Positions 24,338 to 32,155 of a stretch of DNA of 64,000 nucleotides are shown piece after piece (position 1 is the first letter of the stretch; each line of letters opens with the position of its first letter). Under the pieces are notes generated by a model. That model worked only from the letters and a program-made list of their open reading frames with translations, had not been told where the DNA came from and did no database searches. The stretch is taken from the NCBI RefSeq assembly GCF_003751605.1, contig NZ_RJVJ01000003.1, positions 248,001-312,000 on the forward strand, given 5' to 3'. Source of the stretch: Kitasatospora cineracea. GTDB lineage: Bacteria; Actinomycetota; Actinomycetes; Streptomycetales; Streptomycetaceae. The position numbers and the translations under genes were made by a program.

Positions 24338-25555
24338 ATGAGGAACGCGACGACCAACCCCGACATCCTCGTCTCGGGCGGCGGCATCGCCGGCCCCGCC
24401 CTGGCGTACTGGCTACGCAGGGCAGGCTTCCGCCCCGTCGTGGTGGAACGCGCCCCCGCCCCCCGGCCCGGCGGCCAGACCGTCGACCTGCGCGGCGCCG
24501 GACGCGCCGTCATCGCCCGGATGGGACTGCTCGACCGGGCCCGGGAACTCGCCGTCGACCAGCGCGGCATCGCCCTGGTCGACCGCCGCGGCCGGCACAC
24601 CGCCCGGCTGCCCACCGAACTCTTCGGCGGCGAGGGCATCGTCTCCGACCTGGAGATCCTCCGCGGCGACCTCGCCGACCTGCTGTACGAGGCCGTCGCC
24701 GACGACGTCGAGTACCTCTTCGACGACACCGTCACCGCCCTGCACGAGGACCCCGACGGCGTCCACGTCACCTTCGAGAACGCCCCGCCCCGCCGCTTCG
24801 ACCTGGTGGTCGGCGCCGACGGCCTGCACTCCGTCACCCGCCGCCTCGCCTTCGGCCCGGAGAGCGAGCACTTCGTCCCCCTCGGCGGCTACACCGCCTG
24901 GTTCACCACCCGCATCGACCTCGACCTCGACGGCTGGTTCCTGATGTACAACGCCCCCGGCGGCCTGGTGGCGATGGCCCGCCCCGGCCGCCTGCCCGGC
25001 GAGACCAAGGCCGGACTCAGCTTCCGCTCCGCCCCGCTCGCCCTCGACCGCCGCGACCGGGCCGCCCAACAGCGCCTGCTCACCGAGAAGTTCACCGGCG
25101 CCGGCTGGGAGACCGACCGCCTGCTCGCCGCGATGGCCGACTCCGACGACTTCTTCCTCGAACACCTCGGCCAGGTCCGCCTCGCGCACTACACCCGCGG
25201 CCGGACCGCCCTGGTCGGCGACGCCGCCTGCTGCCCCACCCCCCTCACCGGCCTCGGCACCAGCCTCGCCCTGGTCGGCGCGTACCTCCTGGCGGGCGAA
25301 CTCGCCACCGCCCGCGGCGACTTCACCACCGCCTACCCCGCCTACCAGCACCACCTGCGCCCCTACGCCGCCCAGGCCCAGCAACTCCCGCCCGGCGGCA
25401 TGCGCGGCTACGCCCCCACCACCGCCCCGATGATCGCTCTGCGCGCCGCCTCCATGCGCTGGATGACCCGCTGGCCGCTGCGCCACCTGATGGAAGCCCA
25501 GGCCGCCAAGGCCGCCGACATCGAACTCCCCGACTACACGTACTCCTTCGCCTGA
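24338..25555 (+). CDS. FAD-dependent monooxygenase, PHBH/TetX-like (405 aa)
   Basis: Single-component flavin hydroxylase. It shows the GxGxxG dinucleotide motif in ILVSGGGIAGPALAYWLRRA, the DG motif in DLVVGADGLHSVTRR (about 165), and the GD motif GRTALVGDAACCPTPLTGLG. The fold and length match the group including TetX-like and antibiotic-tailoring hydroxylases. ATG 24338 fits a leaderless start. It is divergent from the dual-HTH regulator, whose operators flank the promoter, so expression is probably induced by a compound this enzyme modifies. Actual substrate unknown. Confidence 0.92.
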   Translation: MRNATTNPDILVSGGGIAGPALAYWLRRAGFRPVVVERAPAPRPGGQTVDLRGAGRAVIARMGLLDRARELAVDQRGIALVDRRGRHTARLPTELFGGEGIVSDLEILRGDLADLLYEAVADDVEYLFDDTVTALHEDPDGVHVTFENAPPRRFDLVVGADGLHSVTRRLAFGPESEHFVPLGGYTAWFTTRIDLDLDGWFLMYNAPGGLVAMARPGRLPGETKAGLSFRSAPLALDRRDRAAQQRLLTEKFTGAGWETDRLLAAMADSDDFFLEHLGQVRLAHYTRGRTALVGDAACCPTPLTGLGTSLALVGAYLLAGELATARGDFTTAYPAYQHHLRPYAAQAQQLPPGGMRGYAPTTAPMIALRAASMRWMTRWPLRHLMEAQAAKAADIELPDYTYSFA

Positions 25556-25641
25556 GCCCCCCCGGCGCCGGGCGCCGGTCCCGGCTGTGGGCTGTGGGCT
25601 GTCGGCGCCGGGTGTCGGCGCCGGACGCCACAATGCCCGCC

Positions 25642-26925
25642 ATGCGATGCGAAGTCTGCGGCCACGCCATGGCGAAGTGGGACGAGCCGCCCACCCGGTG
25701 GCGGCGCGAGACCTGGGAGTGCCCGTGGTGCCGGGCGACGGCCACCACCCACGGCCCGGAACTCCGGGTCAGCCGCAGCCCGTACGCGCCGTGGGAGACG
25801 CGCTGGGAGCGGGCGGTCTCCGACCTGCTGCCGGAACCGGGACGGCACGCCCACGCCCACCCGCGCCGCACCCTGTGCGGGATCGAGCGGTCGGACCTGT
25901 CGGGTTCCCCGTTCGGCATGTGGGGCGGAAGCGACGGGGACTGCCCGGCCTGCACCGCCGAGGCGCTCGCCGTCGACGCCCGCTGGCCCGAGCAACTGCG
26001 CGAGGGCTTCGGCGACTTCCTCGTCCCCGGACCGGAGCCCGACCCGCGCGACGCCCCCGGCCGGGTCCCGCCGCCCGACGAACTCGGCCACCCGGCCACC
26101 GAACTCCCCCCGGCCCGCTGGAGCCCGCACACCCGCGTCCTCGCCGCACCGCCGCCCGGCCCGGCCGCCCCGGACCCCGGTCACCGCACGATCGGCGCCG
26201 GCCCGACGGCCCTCCGCCTCCCCGCCCACTGGCTCGGCGCGACGGTCGACCCCTACCGGCGGGACGCGCACCGGTGGCCGATGTTCCCCGAGCAACCCCT
26301 CGACGCCCTGCCCCCGCTGGACGAGGCGTCCTTCACCGGCGACTACGCCTGGTTCGGGGAGACCGGCGAGTCACTGGAGCACCGCACCCCTGTGACCGAC
26401 CGGATCGCGGCCGCCCTGGCAGCCGACGGGCTCGCCCTCCCCGCCGACTTCACGGCCCTGATCACCCGCTCCGGCCTGCACCGCTGCCTGGACCGGGCCA
26501 GCGGCTACCGGACGGATCCGCACGGCCCGCTGCCCAGCCCGCTGCACCCGGACGACCGGCTGGTGCTGCTCCTGCGCGAACCGCAGGACTGCCACCTCTT
26601 GTACCTCTACCTGCACCGCGACGGGAGCTCCGCCGTGGTCCACAGCAACCGTGACCTGACCGCCGACCGGGGCGAGCGGTACGGCCCCGACGGCGAGTCG
26701 GTCCCCCCGCCGCCGGTCGAGCTGTTCTGGTGCGCCCCGAGCACCGAGGTCTTCGCGTACCGCTTCCTGGCCCGGGCCACCCTGCTGCACGCGATCGAGG
26801 ACCGCGGCCGGGCCACCGACCTCGACCCCGAGCACCTCGCCTACCTCACCTCCCTCACCTCCCTCGCGCAACGCGTCCGGCCGCGGCAGCCGCAGGGCCG
26901 GGCCCCGGCCCGTCCGTGCTCCTGA
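25642..26925 (+). CDS. zinc-ribbon protein of unknown function, possible SUKH-like C-terminus (427 aa)
   Basis: Not a family recognised with certainty. The N-terminus has a treble-clef/zinc-ribbon pattern: MRCEVCGHAMAKWDE...WECPWCRATATTH. A further Cys pair occurs in CGIERSD...DGDCPACTAEA (about 80-105). A long Pro-rich middle follows. The last about 170 residues (VTDRIAAALAADGLALPADF, then LLLREPQDCHLLYLYLHRDG) recall SMI1/KNR4 (SUKH) proteins, which include immunity proteins. ATG 25642 would be leaderless behind a CACAAT box; ATG 25633 is the alternative. The end overlaps no neighbour. No signal peptide or membrane helix. Confidence 0.7.
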   Translation: MRCEVCGHAMAKWDEPPTRWRRETWECPWCRATATTHGPELRVSRSPYAPWETRWERAVSDLLPEPGRHAHAHPRRTLCGIERSDLSGSPFGMWGGSDGDCPACTAEALAVDARWPEQLREGFGDFLVPGPEPDPRDAPGRVPPPDELGHPATELPPARWSPHTRVLAAPPPGPAAPDPGHRTIGAGPTALRLPAHWLGATVDPYRRDAHRWPMFPEQPLDALPPLDEASFTGDYAWFGETGESLEHRTPVTDRIAAALAADGLALPADFTALITRSGLHRCLDRASGYRTDPHGPLPSPLHPDDRLVLLLREPQDCHLLYLYLHRDGSSAVVHSNRDLTADRGERYGPDGESVPPPPVELFWCAPSTEVFAYRFLARATLLHAIEDRGRATDLDPEHLAYLTSLTSLAQRVRPRQPQGRAPARPCS

Positions 26926-27027
26926 CGGGGTGGAAAATCCGTGGAGCCGGGGCCGTGCGGGCCGTAGCCTGCCGGGGCCGACGGTCCGGTTCCGGGCCGG
27001 ATCCGCCTCGCTCGACCGGGAGTTCGC

Positions 27028-28560
27028 ATGGCCGCCCCGCACGTGCTGTTCGATCCGTCCGTCCGGGGGGCGCTGCTGCCGCGTTCGGCGCCGGCCGAGG
27101 TCGGGGTCTCGTCCCGGGCGGTGGCCGCCGTGCTGGACCGGCTCGAGGCGCGGGGGGTGGAGTGCCACTCGCTGATGGTGGTGCGCCGGGGGCGGGTCGT
27201 CGCCGAAGGCTGGTGGGCGCCGTACACGGCCGAACGGCCGCACCTGCTCTACTCGTTGACGAAGTCGTTCACGGCCGTCGCGGTGGGGCTGGCGGTCGCC
27301 GACGGGCTGCTCGACCCGGCGGACCGGGTGGTGGACGTGCTGCCCGAGCACGTTCCGGCCGGGCTGGTGGGGCAGGGGCGCCGGATCACCGTCCACCACC
27401 TGCTGACGATGACCGCAGGGCACCCGGTGGACAGCCTCGCCGCGGCCTGGGAGCGGGAGCCGACGGACCTGGTGAAGGGCTTCCTGGGGCTGCCGTTCAC
27501 CGCGCCGGAGGGGACCCGGCACGTCTACGACAACGCGGCGGCGTTCCTGCTGGCCCGGATGGTCGAACGGGTCACCGGCCGCAGCCTGCCGGAGTTCCTC
27601 GACGAGCGCCTGTTCCGGCCGATGGGCGTCGAGCACGCCGAGTGGGACCGGGTCGCCAGCGGCGCCGCCTTCGGCTTCCACGGCCTGCACCTGACCACCG
27701 AGGCCGTCGCCGCCTTCGGCGAACTGCTGCTGCGCGGCGGCAGCCGGGCCGGGCGGCAGCTCGTGCCGCGCGAGTGGGTCGAGCGGGCCACCCGCCGGCA
27801 CGTCGACTGCGCGCCGTTCATCGAGGGCGCCACGGACGCCGACTTCTCCTGCGGCTACGGCTACCAGTTCTGGATGTCCCGCCACGGCTACCACGGCCAC
27901 GGCGCGTTCGGCCAGCAGTGCGTGGTGGTGCCCGGGCACGACCTGGTGGTCGCGGTGACCGCCCAGGGGGAGTCCCAGGAGGTGTTCGACGCCCTCTGGG
28001 AGTGCCTGCTGCCCGGCCTCGACCACCCGGACGGCCCCCGCGAGGACCGCGAGCTGGCCGACCGGCTGCGCACGCTGTCGCTGCCCCTGCCGCCGGGCAC
28101 CGCCGACCCGGGCCGGACGGCCTGCGCGCTGCTCGACGCCTCCGTCCCCGACTCGGCACTGCCCGACGGCACCGCCGTCCGCGTCGACCCCGCCGCCGAC
28201 GGCACCGGCTGGCACCTGCACCTCGGCCCGCTCCCCGGCACCGGCAGTGGCACCAGCACCGGCACCGGCACCGGCACCGGCAGTGGCACGGGCACGGGCA
28301 CGGGCATCAGCCTCGCGGTGGGCCACCGCGACCGCCGGGAGAGCGCCCCGCTCGGCCGCCCCGTCGTCGCGTCCGGCGCCTGGCAGGGCGACACCTTCAC
28401 CGCCGACCTCCACCTGGTCACCACCCCGCACCGGGTCCGGCTGTCCGTCGACGCCGCCGCGGGCACCGCGACGGCCGTGTGGAGCACCGTGCCGCTGACC
28501 GGCCCCCGGCTCGAACTGCACCTGCGCGCACCGCTGATGACCCGCCCCGACGTCTCGTAG
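27028..28560 (+). CDS. serine hydrolase of the beta-lactamase/DD-peptidase (S12) fold (510 aa)
   Basis: Penicillin-binding-protein-like hydrolase without signal peptide. The SxxK motif is in YSLTKSFTAVAVGLAVADGL (about residue 75), the YxN motif in VYDNAAAFLLARMVERVTGR (about 170), and the third motif region near YHGHGAFGQQCVVVPGHDLV. An accessory C-terminal beta domain follows from about 360, interrupted at 404-426 by a Gly-Thr/Ser repeat. Such stand-alone family members act as esterases, D-aminopeptidases or peptidases; the substrate cannot be told. ATG 27028. A strong two-sided hairpin follows the stop. Confidence 0.9.
   Translation: MAAPHVLFDPSVRGALLPRSAPAEVGVSSRAVAAVLDRLEARGVECHSLMVVRRGRVVAEGWWAPYTAERPHLLYSLTKSFTAVAVGLAVADGLLDPADRVVDVLPEHVPAGLVGQGRRITVHHLLTMTAGHPVDSLAAAWEREPTDLVKGFLGLPFTAPEGTRHVYDNAAAFLLARMVERVTGRSLPEFLDERLFRPMGVEHAEWDRVASGAAFGFHGLHLTTEAVAAFGELLLRGGSRAGRQLVPREWVERATRRHVDCAPFIEGATDADFSCGYGYQFWMSRHGYHGHGAFGQQCVVVPGHDLVVAVTAQGESQEVFDALWECLLPGLDHPDGPREDRELADRLRTLSLPLPPGTADPGRTACALLDASVPDSALPDGTAVRVDPAADGTGWHLHLGPLPGTGSGTSTGTGTGTGSGTGTGTGISLAVGHRDRRESAPLGRPVVASGAWQGDTFTADLHLVTTPHRVRLSVDAAAGTATAVWSTVPLTGPRLELHLRAPLMTRPDVS
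28237..28305 (+). repeat. in-frame hexanucleotide repeat (Gly-Thr/Ser)n
   Basis: About eleven GGCACC/GGCACG/GGCAGT-type units encode a run of Gly-Thr or Gly-Ser pairs inside the serine hydrolase. Unit length is 6 bp, so changes in copy number stay in frame. Confidence 0.9.
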
Positions 28561-28578
28561 CGCGAACCCCGGCACGGG

Positions 28579-28616
28579 GACGGCCCCGGTCCCTGTGGGG
28601 TGGGACCGGGGCCGTC
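28579..28616. terminator. bidirectional terminator between serine hydrolase and chitinase
   Basis: A perfect 15-bp stem (28579-28593, GACGGCCCCGGTCCC, with 28602-28616) and an 8-nt loop lie in the 72-bp gap of two convergent genes. It has no T-tract but is very stable, typical of Streptomyces. Confidence 0.85.
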
Positions 28617-28632
28617 GGGGAGTGGTGGCGCG

Positions 28633-30591
28633 TCAGCCGGTAAAGCCGGCCGTGATGGAGGTGAACTGCCAGTCGGACTGGGCGATGCCGGAGCAGGTCT
28701 CCTGCAGGCCGCCGCCCGCGCAGCCGCGGTCCCGGTTGACCGACCAGAACGCCAGGCGGGCGATGTGGTTGGTGTTGGCCCAGTCGCGGATCGCGGTCCA
28801 GTTGGCGATCGAGGTGGTCTCGTTGTTGTCGCTGAGACCGTTCATGCCGGAGATGCCCAGGTGCGAGTACGCGGTGGCGTCGTCCCAGCCGTAGACCGAC
28901 TTGAGCTTGTTCTTCAGGCCGGTCGCGGCGCTGACCGTGGCGGCGTACATGTCGGTCGACGCGTTGCCGAAGTCGAACGGCATGATGGTGAAGACGTCGA
29001 TGTCCGCGCCGAGCGCCTTGGACTGCTCGATCAGCCGGTTGCCGGGGGCGGTCGGGCCGCTGATCGCGGTGCCGAAGGTGACGATCGTCCTGATGCCCGG
29101 GTTTTTCTGCTTGACGATCTTCAGCGCGTTCAGGATGCGGTCCTGGACGGTGTAGTTCTCGAACTCGTCGGTGTTCTCGATGTCGATGTCGATCGCCTTC
29201 AGCTTGTAGGCGTCGATCACCTTCTGGTAGGCGCCGGCCAGCGCGGTCGCGTCGGCGCAGTTCGGGCCGAGCTTGTTGCCCGACCAGCCGCCGAAGGACG
29301 GGACGACGTCGCCGCCCGCGGCGCGCACCGCGTTGATGGTCTGCTGGTCCACGCCGTTGAGCAGCGGGCGCTGGCTGTCCCAGGTCGGGTTGCAGCCGTT
29401 CTGCGCCAGCACGAAGGCCAGCGTGAACCACTTGATGCCGGTCGCGTTCATCACGGTGCTCGCGGCCGGCGGGTTGCCCCAGCCGTTGTACAGGTACGGC
29501 GCGGCCTGCTTGAAGGTCCCGGGCGTGCCGCCGCCGTCCGAAGGCGTCGTCACCGCAAGGGAGTTGGAGACGGCCGAGGTGTTCCCCGCCGCGTCCCGGG
29601 CCTTCACGGTGAAGGTGTACGCGGTCGAGGCGGTCAGGCCGGTGACGGTCGCCGTGGTGCCGGTGACGGTGGTGGCCAGTGCGCCGTTCCGGTACACGTC
29701 GTACGCGGTGACGCCGACGTTGTCGCTGGACGCGTCCCAGGAGAGCGAGACCTGGGTGGCCGCCGTGGCGGTCGCCGTCAGGTTGCCCGGCGCGGTCGGG
29801 GCCTGCTGGTCACCGCCCGAAGGCGTGGTTACGGCAACGGAGTTGGAGGCGGCCGAGGCGTTGCCCGCCGCGTCGTGCGCCTTCACCGTGAAGGCGTACG
29901 CGGTGCCCGCGCTCAGGCCGGTGACCGTCGCGGTGGTGCCGGTGACGGTGGTCGCCAGGGTGCCGTTCCGGTACACGTCGTAGCCGGTGACGCCGACGTT
30001 GTCGGTCGAGGCGCCCCAGGAGAGCGAGACCTGGGTGGCCGCGGTCGAGGTGGCCGTCAGGTTGCCCGGCGCAGTCGGGGCCTGGGTGTCCGGCGTGCCG
30101 CCGCCCGGGCCGTCCAGGCTGATGTCGTCCGCGTAGTACGTGCCCTGGCCGAACCAGCCGTTCAGGTACACCTCGGCGCTGGTCTGCGCGGCGCCGGTGG
30201 TGAAGCTCACCGTCAGCTGCTTCCAGTCGGCCGCGGCCGGCGTCCAGGTCGAGGTGCCGCCGGTGACGCCGAGGTACACGTAGTTGCCGCGCACCCAACT
30301 CGACAGCGAGTACGTGGTGTTGGGCTGCACCGCGACGGTCTGGGTGCACTTGGCGTTGTCCGAGGCGCTGACCGCACCGGCCAGTGCCTTCGAGCCGCCG
30401 TGGACGGGGGTGGAGACCACCGAGCCGAGCCCGCCGGAGCAGGACCAGCCGCTCAGCGTGCCGGTCTCGAAGCCGGGGTTGGTCAGGATGTTGGCAGCGC
30501 TCGCGCTGCTCGGAACGGCCGCGACGGCGGCCGTGGCCAGCAGCAGCGCGGCCGCGCCGACCGCGGTGGCGCGGCGGTTGGGGGCGTGCAC
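28633..30591 (-). CDS. secreted GH18 chitinase with CBM and two FnIII domains (652 aa)
   Basis: Extracellular chitinase. Signal peptide 1-32 (ending SASA), N-terminal carbohydrate-binding beta-sandwich (NILTNPGFETGTLSGWSCSG, about 34-162), two near-identical FnIII modules (about 170-258 and 263-351), then the GH18 barrel from about 360. The catalytic motif is KAIDIDIENTDEF: Asp468, Asp470 and the acid Glu472 are present, while the first Asp of the usual DxxDxDxE is Lys465. The substrate cleft (PSFGGWSGNKLG, MPFDFGNASTDMY) is typical of ChiC/ChiD-like bacterial enzymes. GTG 30591 has GGAGG 5 nt upstream. A DasR-like site lies in the promoter. Confidence 0.94.
   Translation of the reverse strand: MHAPNRRATAVGAAALLLATAAVAAVPSSASAANILTNPGFETGTLSGWSCSGGLGSVVSTPVHGGSKALAGAVSASDNAKCTQTVAVQPNTTYSLSSWVRGNYVYLGVTGGTSTWTPAAADWKQLTVSFTTGAAQTSAEVYLNGWFGQGTYYADDISLDGPGGGTPDTQAPTAPGNLTATSTAATQVSLSWGASTDNVGVTGYDVYRNGTLATTVTGTTATVTGLSAGTAYAFTVKAHDAAGNASAASNSVAVTTPSGGDQQAPTAPGNLTATATAATQVSLSWDASSDNVGVTAYDVYRNGALATTVTGTTATVTGLTASTAYTFTVKARDAAGNTSAVSNSLAVTTPSDGGGTPGTFKQAAPYLYNGWGNPPAASTVMNATGIKWFTLAFVLAQNGCNPTWDSQRPLLNGVDQQTINAVRAAGGDVVPSFGGWSGNKLGPNCADATALAGAYQKVIDAYKLKAIDIDIENTDEFENYTVQDRILNALKIVKQKNPGIRTIVTFGTAISGPTAPGNRLIEQSKALGADIDVFTIMPFDFGNASTDMYAATVSAATGLKNKLKSVYGWDDATAYSHLGISGMNGLSDNNETTSIANWTAIRDWANTNHIARLAFWSVNRDRGCAGGGLQETCSGIAQSDWQFTSITAGFTG
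29539..30084 (-). repeat. tandem duplication encoding two FnIII modules
   Basis: Residues 170-258 and 263-351 of the chitinase are the same module with few substitutions (both contain VTGTTATVTGL and DNVGVT.YDVYRNG), a period of 93 residues (279 bp). The similarity extends to the DNA, pointing to a recent internal duplication. Confidence 0.88.
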
Positions 30592-30643
30592 GGGTACCTC
30601 CAGTGGGGGATGGGGGCGGAGGTGCGTAGGGAGCGCGCACAAC

Positions 30644-30673
30644 AAAATGGACTGGACCAATCCCGAATGTCAA
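30644..30673 (-). promoter_or_regulatory. chitinase promoter
   Basis: On the minus strand TTGACA (30673-30668) is followed after 18 nt by CATTTT (30649-30644). The -35 box is a perfect match, the -10 box is weak. The start codon lies about 50 bp downstream. Confidence 0.5.
30646..30661. promoter_or_regulatory. DasR-responsive element (dre)-like operator
   Basis: AATGGACTGGACCAAT matches the published dre consensus (AGTGGTCTAGACCAGT, read on this strand) at 12 of 16 positions and is nearly palindromic. It lies between the -35 and -10 boxes of the chitinase, the usual place for DasR repression that is relieved by amino-sugar phosphates. Confidence 0.65.
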
Positions 30674-31074
30674 GGCTAGGTCAAAACCCGGACACCCGAT
30701 TGACCCTCCGTCAGCGACCCGCCGGACACCACCCGGCACCCGCCCGCCACCCGCTCACCACCCGCCCCGCACCGCCGGGCCGACACCCCCGTCGCACCCT
30801 TGCCGCGCCCCTCCCGCTGCTCCGTCCGGGTGTCTTGCGGCATGCCGCAACCGGACCCGAGCGGCAGCTCGGGCACGATCGTTCAGCCCAGCTGTGGCAC
30901 CCGTTAAGAATTCCTCGATGGACCGCACCCACCGTGACCAGGCAGATTTCACCCTGCCCGGCCGGTGGCCGCCGCACACCGGGCCGCCCCACCGGGCCTG
31001 CGCACCGCCGCACGCCCGCACCCGGGCCTGCCGACCCGCAGGCCCGCCCGAACCCCGCGTCAGGAGCGCTCGCC
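30674..31074. other. gene-free upstream region of tdh
   Basis: No convincing gene is present. It holds a perfect 16-bp palindrome (30835-30850), a 7-bp hairpin (30856-30873, CCCGAGC-GGCA-GCTCGGG), and a weak promoter candidate (TTCAGC 30882, 17 nt, TAAGAA 30905), which would leave a leader of about 160 nt before tdh. The leader resembles no riboswitch known to me. Confidence 0.5.
30835..30850. promoter_or_regulatory. perfect 16-bp palindrome upstream of tdh-kbl
   Basis: TTGCGGCATGCCGCAA equals its reverse complement. It lies about 55 bp upstream of the putative tdh -35 box and may be an operator; the regulator is not identifiable. Confidence 0.45.
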
Positions 31075-32106
31075 GTGAAGGCACTCGTCAAGCTGAACGC
31101 CGAACCCGGACTCCGGATGACCGACGTCCCGGAACCGGAGATCGGCCCCGGCGACGTCCTGATCAAGGTCCTGCGCACCGGCATCTGCGGCACCGACCTG
31201 CACATCCGCAAGTGGGACGGCTGGGCCCAGCAGACCATCAAGACCCCGATGACCATCGGCCACGAGTTCGTCGGCGAGGTCGCCGCGGTCGGCGCCGCCG
31301 TCACCGACATCGCCGTCGGCGCCCTGGTCAGCGGCGAGGGCCACCTGGTCTGCGGCAAGTGCCGCAACTGCCTGGCCGGCCGCCGCCACCTGTGCCGCAA
31401 CACCATCGGCCTGGGCGTCAACCGCGACGGCGCGTTCGCCGAGTACGTCGCACTGCCCGCCTCCAACGTCTGGGTGCACCGCGTCCCCGTCGACCTCGAC
31501 GTCGCCGCGATCTTCGACCCGTTCGGCAACGCCGTGCACACCGCGCTGTCCTTCCCGCTGGTCGGCGAGGACGTCCTGGTCACCGGCGCCGGCCCGATCG
31601 GCATCATGGCCGCCGCCGTCGCCAAGCACGCCGGCGCCCGCAACGTCATGATCACCGACGTCTCCCCGTACCGCCTCGACCTGGCCCGCAAGCTCGGCGT
31701 CACCCTCGCCCTGGACGTCTCGCAGCACACCATCGAGGACGGCCAGCACCAGCTCGGCCTGCGCGAGGGCTTCGACGTCGGCCTGGAGATGTCCGGCCGC
31801 CCCGAGGCCATGCAGTCGATGATCGCCAACATGACCCACGGCGGGAAGATCGCCGTGCTCGGCCTGCCCGCCGAGGACTTCCCGGTCGACTGGGCGCACG
31901 TCGTCACCTCGATGCTCACCATCAAGGGCATCTACGGCCGCGAGATGTTCGAGACCTGGTACGCGATGTCCGTGCTGCTGGAGGGCGGACTCGACCTCAC
32001 CCCGGTGATCACCGGCCGGCACGCCGCCCAGGACTTCGAGGCCGCCTTCGACGAGGCCGCCGGCGGCAACTGCGGCAAGGTCATCCTCGACTGGACGACG
32101 CTGTAA
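31075..32106 (+). CDS. tdh: L-threonine 3-dehydrogenase (343 aa)
   Basis: Zinc-dependent MDR enzyme oxidising L-threonine to 2-amino-3-ketobutyrate with NAD+. Catalytic zinc region GICGTDLHIRKWDGW and GHEFVGEVAAVG, structural-zinc cysteines in GHLVCGKCRNCLAGRRHLCR, Rossmann motif VLVTGAGPIGIMAAAVAKHA, and the Tdh-specific IFDPFGNAVHTALSFPLVGE. Length matches the family. GTG 31075 has CAGGAG 8 nt upstream. It is followed after 49 bp by kbl, whose product cleaves the ketobutyrate; the two form a threonine-to-glycine plus acetyl-CoA operon. Confidence 0.96.
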   Translation: MKALVKLNAEPGLRMTDVPEPEIGPGDVLIKVLRTGICGTDLHIRKWDGWAQQTIKTPMTIGHEFVGEVAAVGAAVTDIAVGALVSGEGHLVCGKCRNCLAGRRHLCRNTIGLGVNRDGAFAEYVALPASNVWVHRVPVDLDVAAIFDPFGNAVHTALSFPLVGEDVLVTGAGPIGIMAAAVAKHAGARNVMITDVSPYRLDLARKLGVTLALDVSQHTIEDGQHQLGLREGFDVGLEMSGRPEAMQSMIANMTHGGKIAVLGLPAEDFPVDWAHVVTSMLTIKGIYGREMFETWYAMSVLLEGGLDLTPVITGRHAAQDFEAAFDEAAGGNCGKVILDWTTL

Positions 32107-32155
32107 CTCGCCACCCGCGCACGCCCACCGACCCCTCGTGAGGAGCGACACCCCC

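Noticed and set aside
25323..26295. Minus-strand open frames opposite the zinc-ribbon gene
   Set aside because: No domain signature; the plus-strand frame has Cys pairs and a continuous protein-like sequence.
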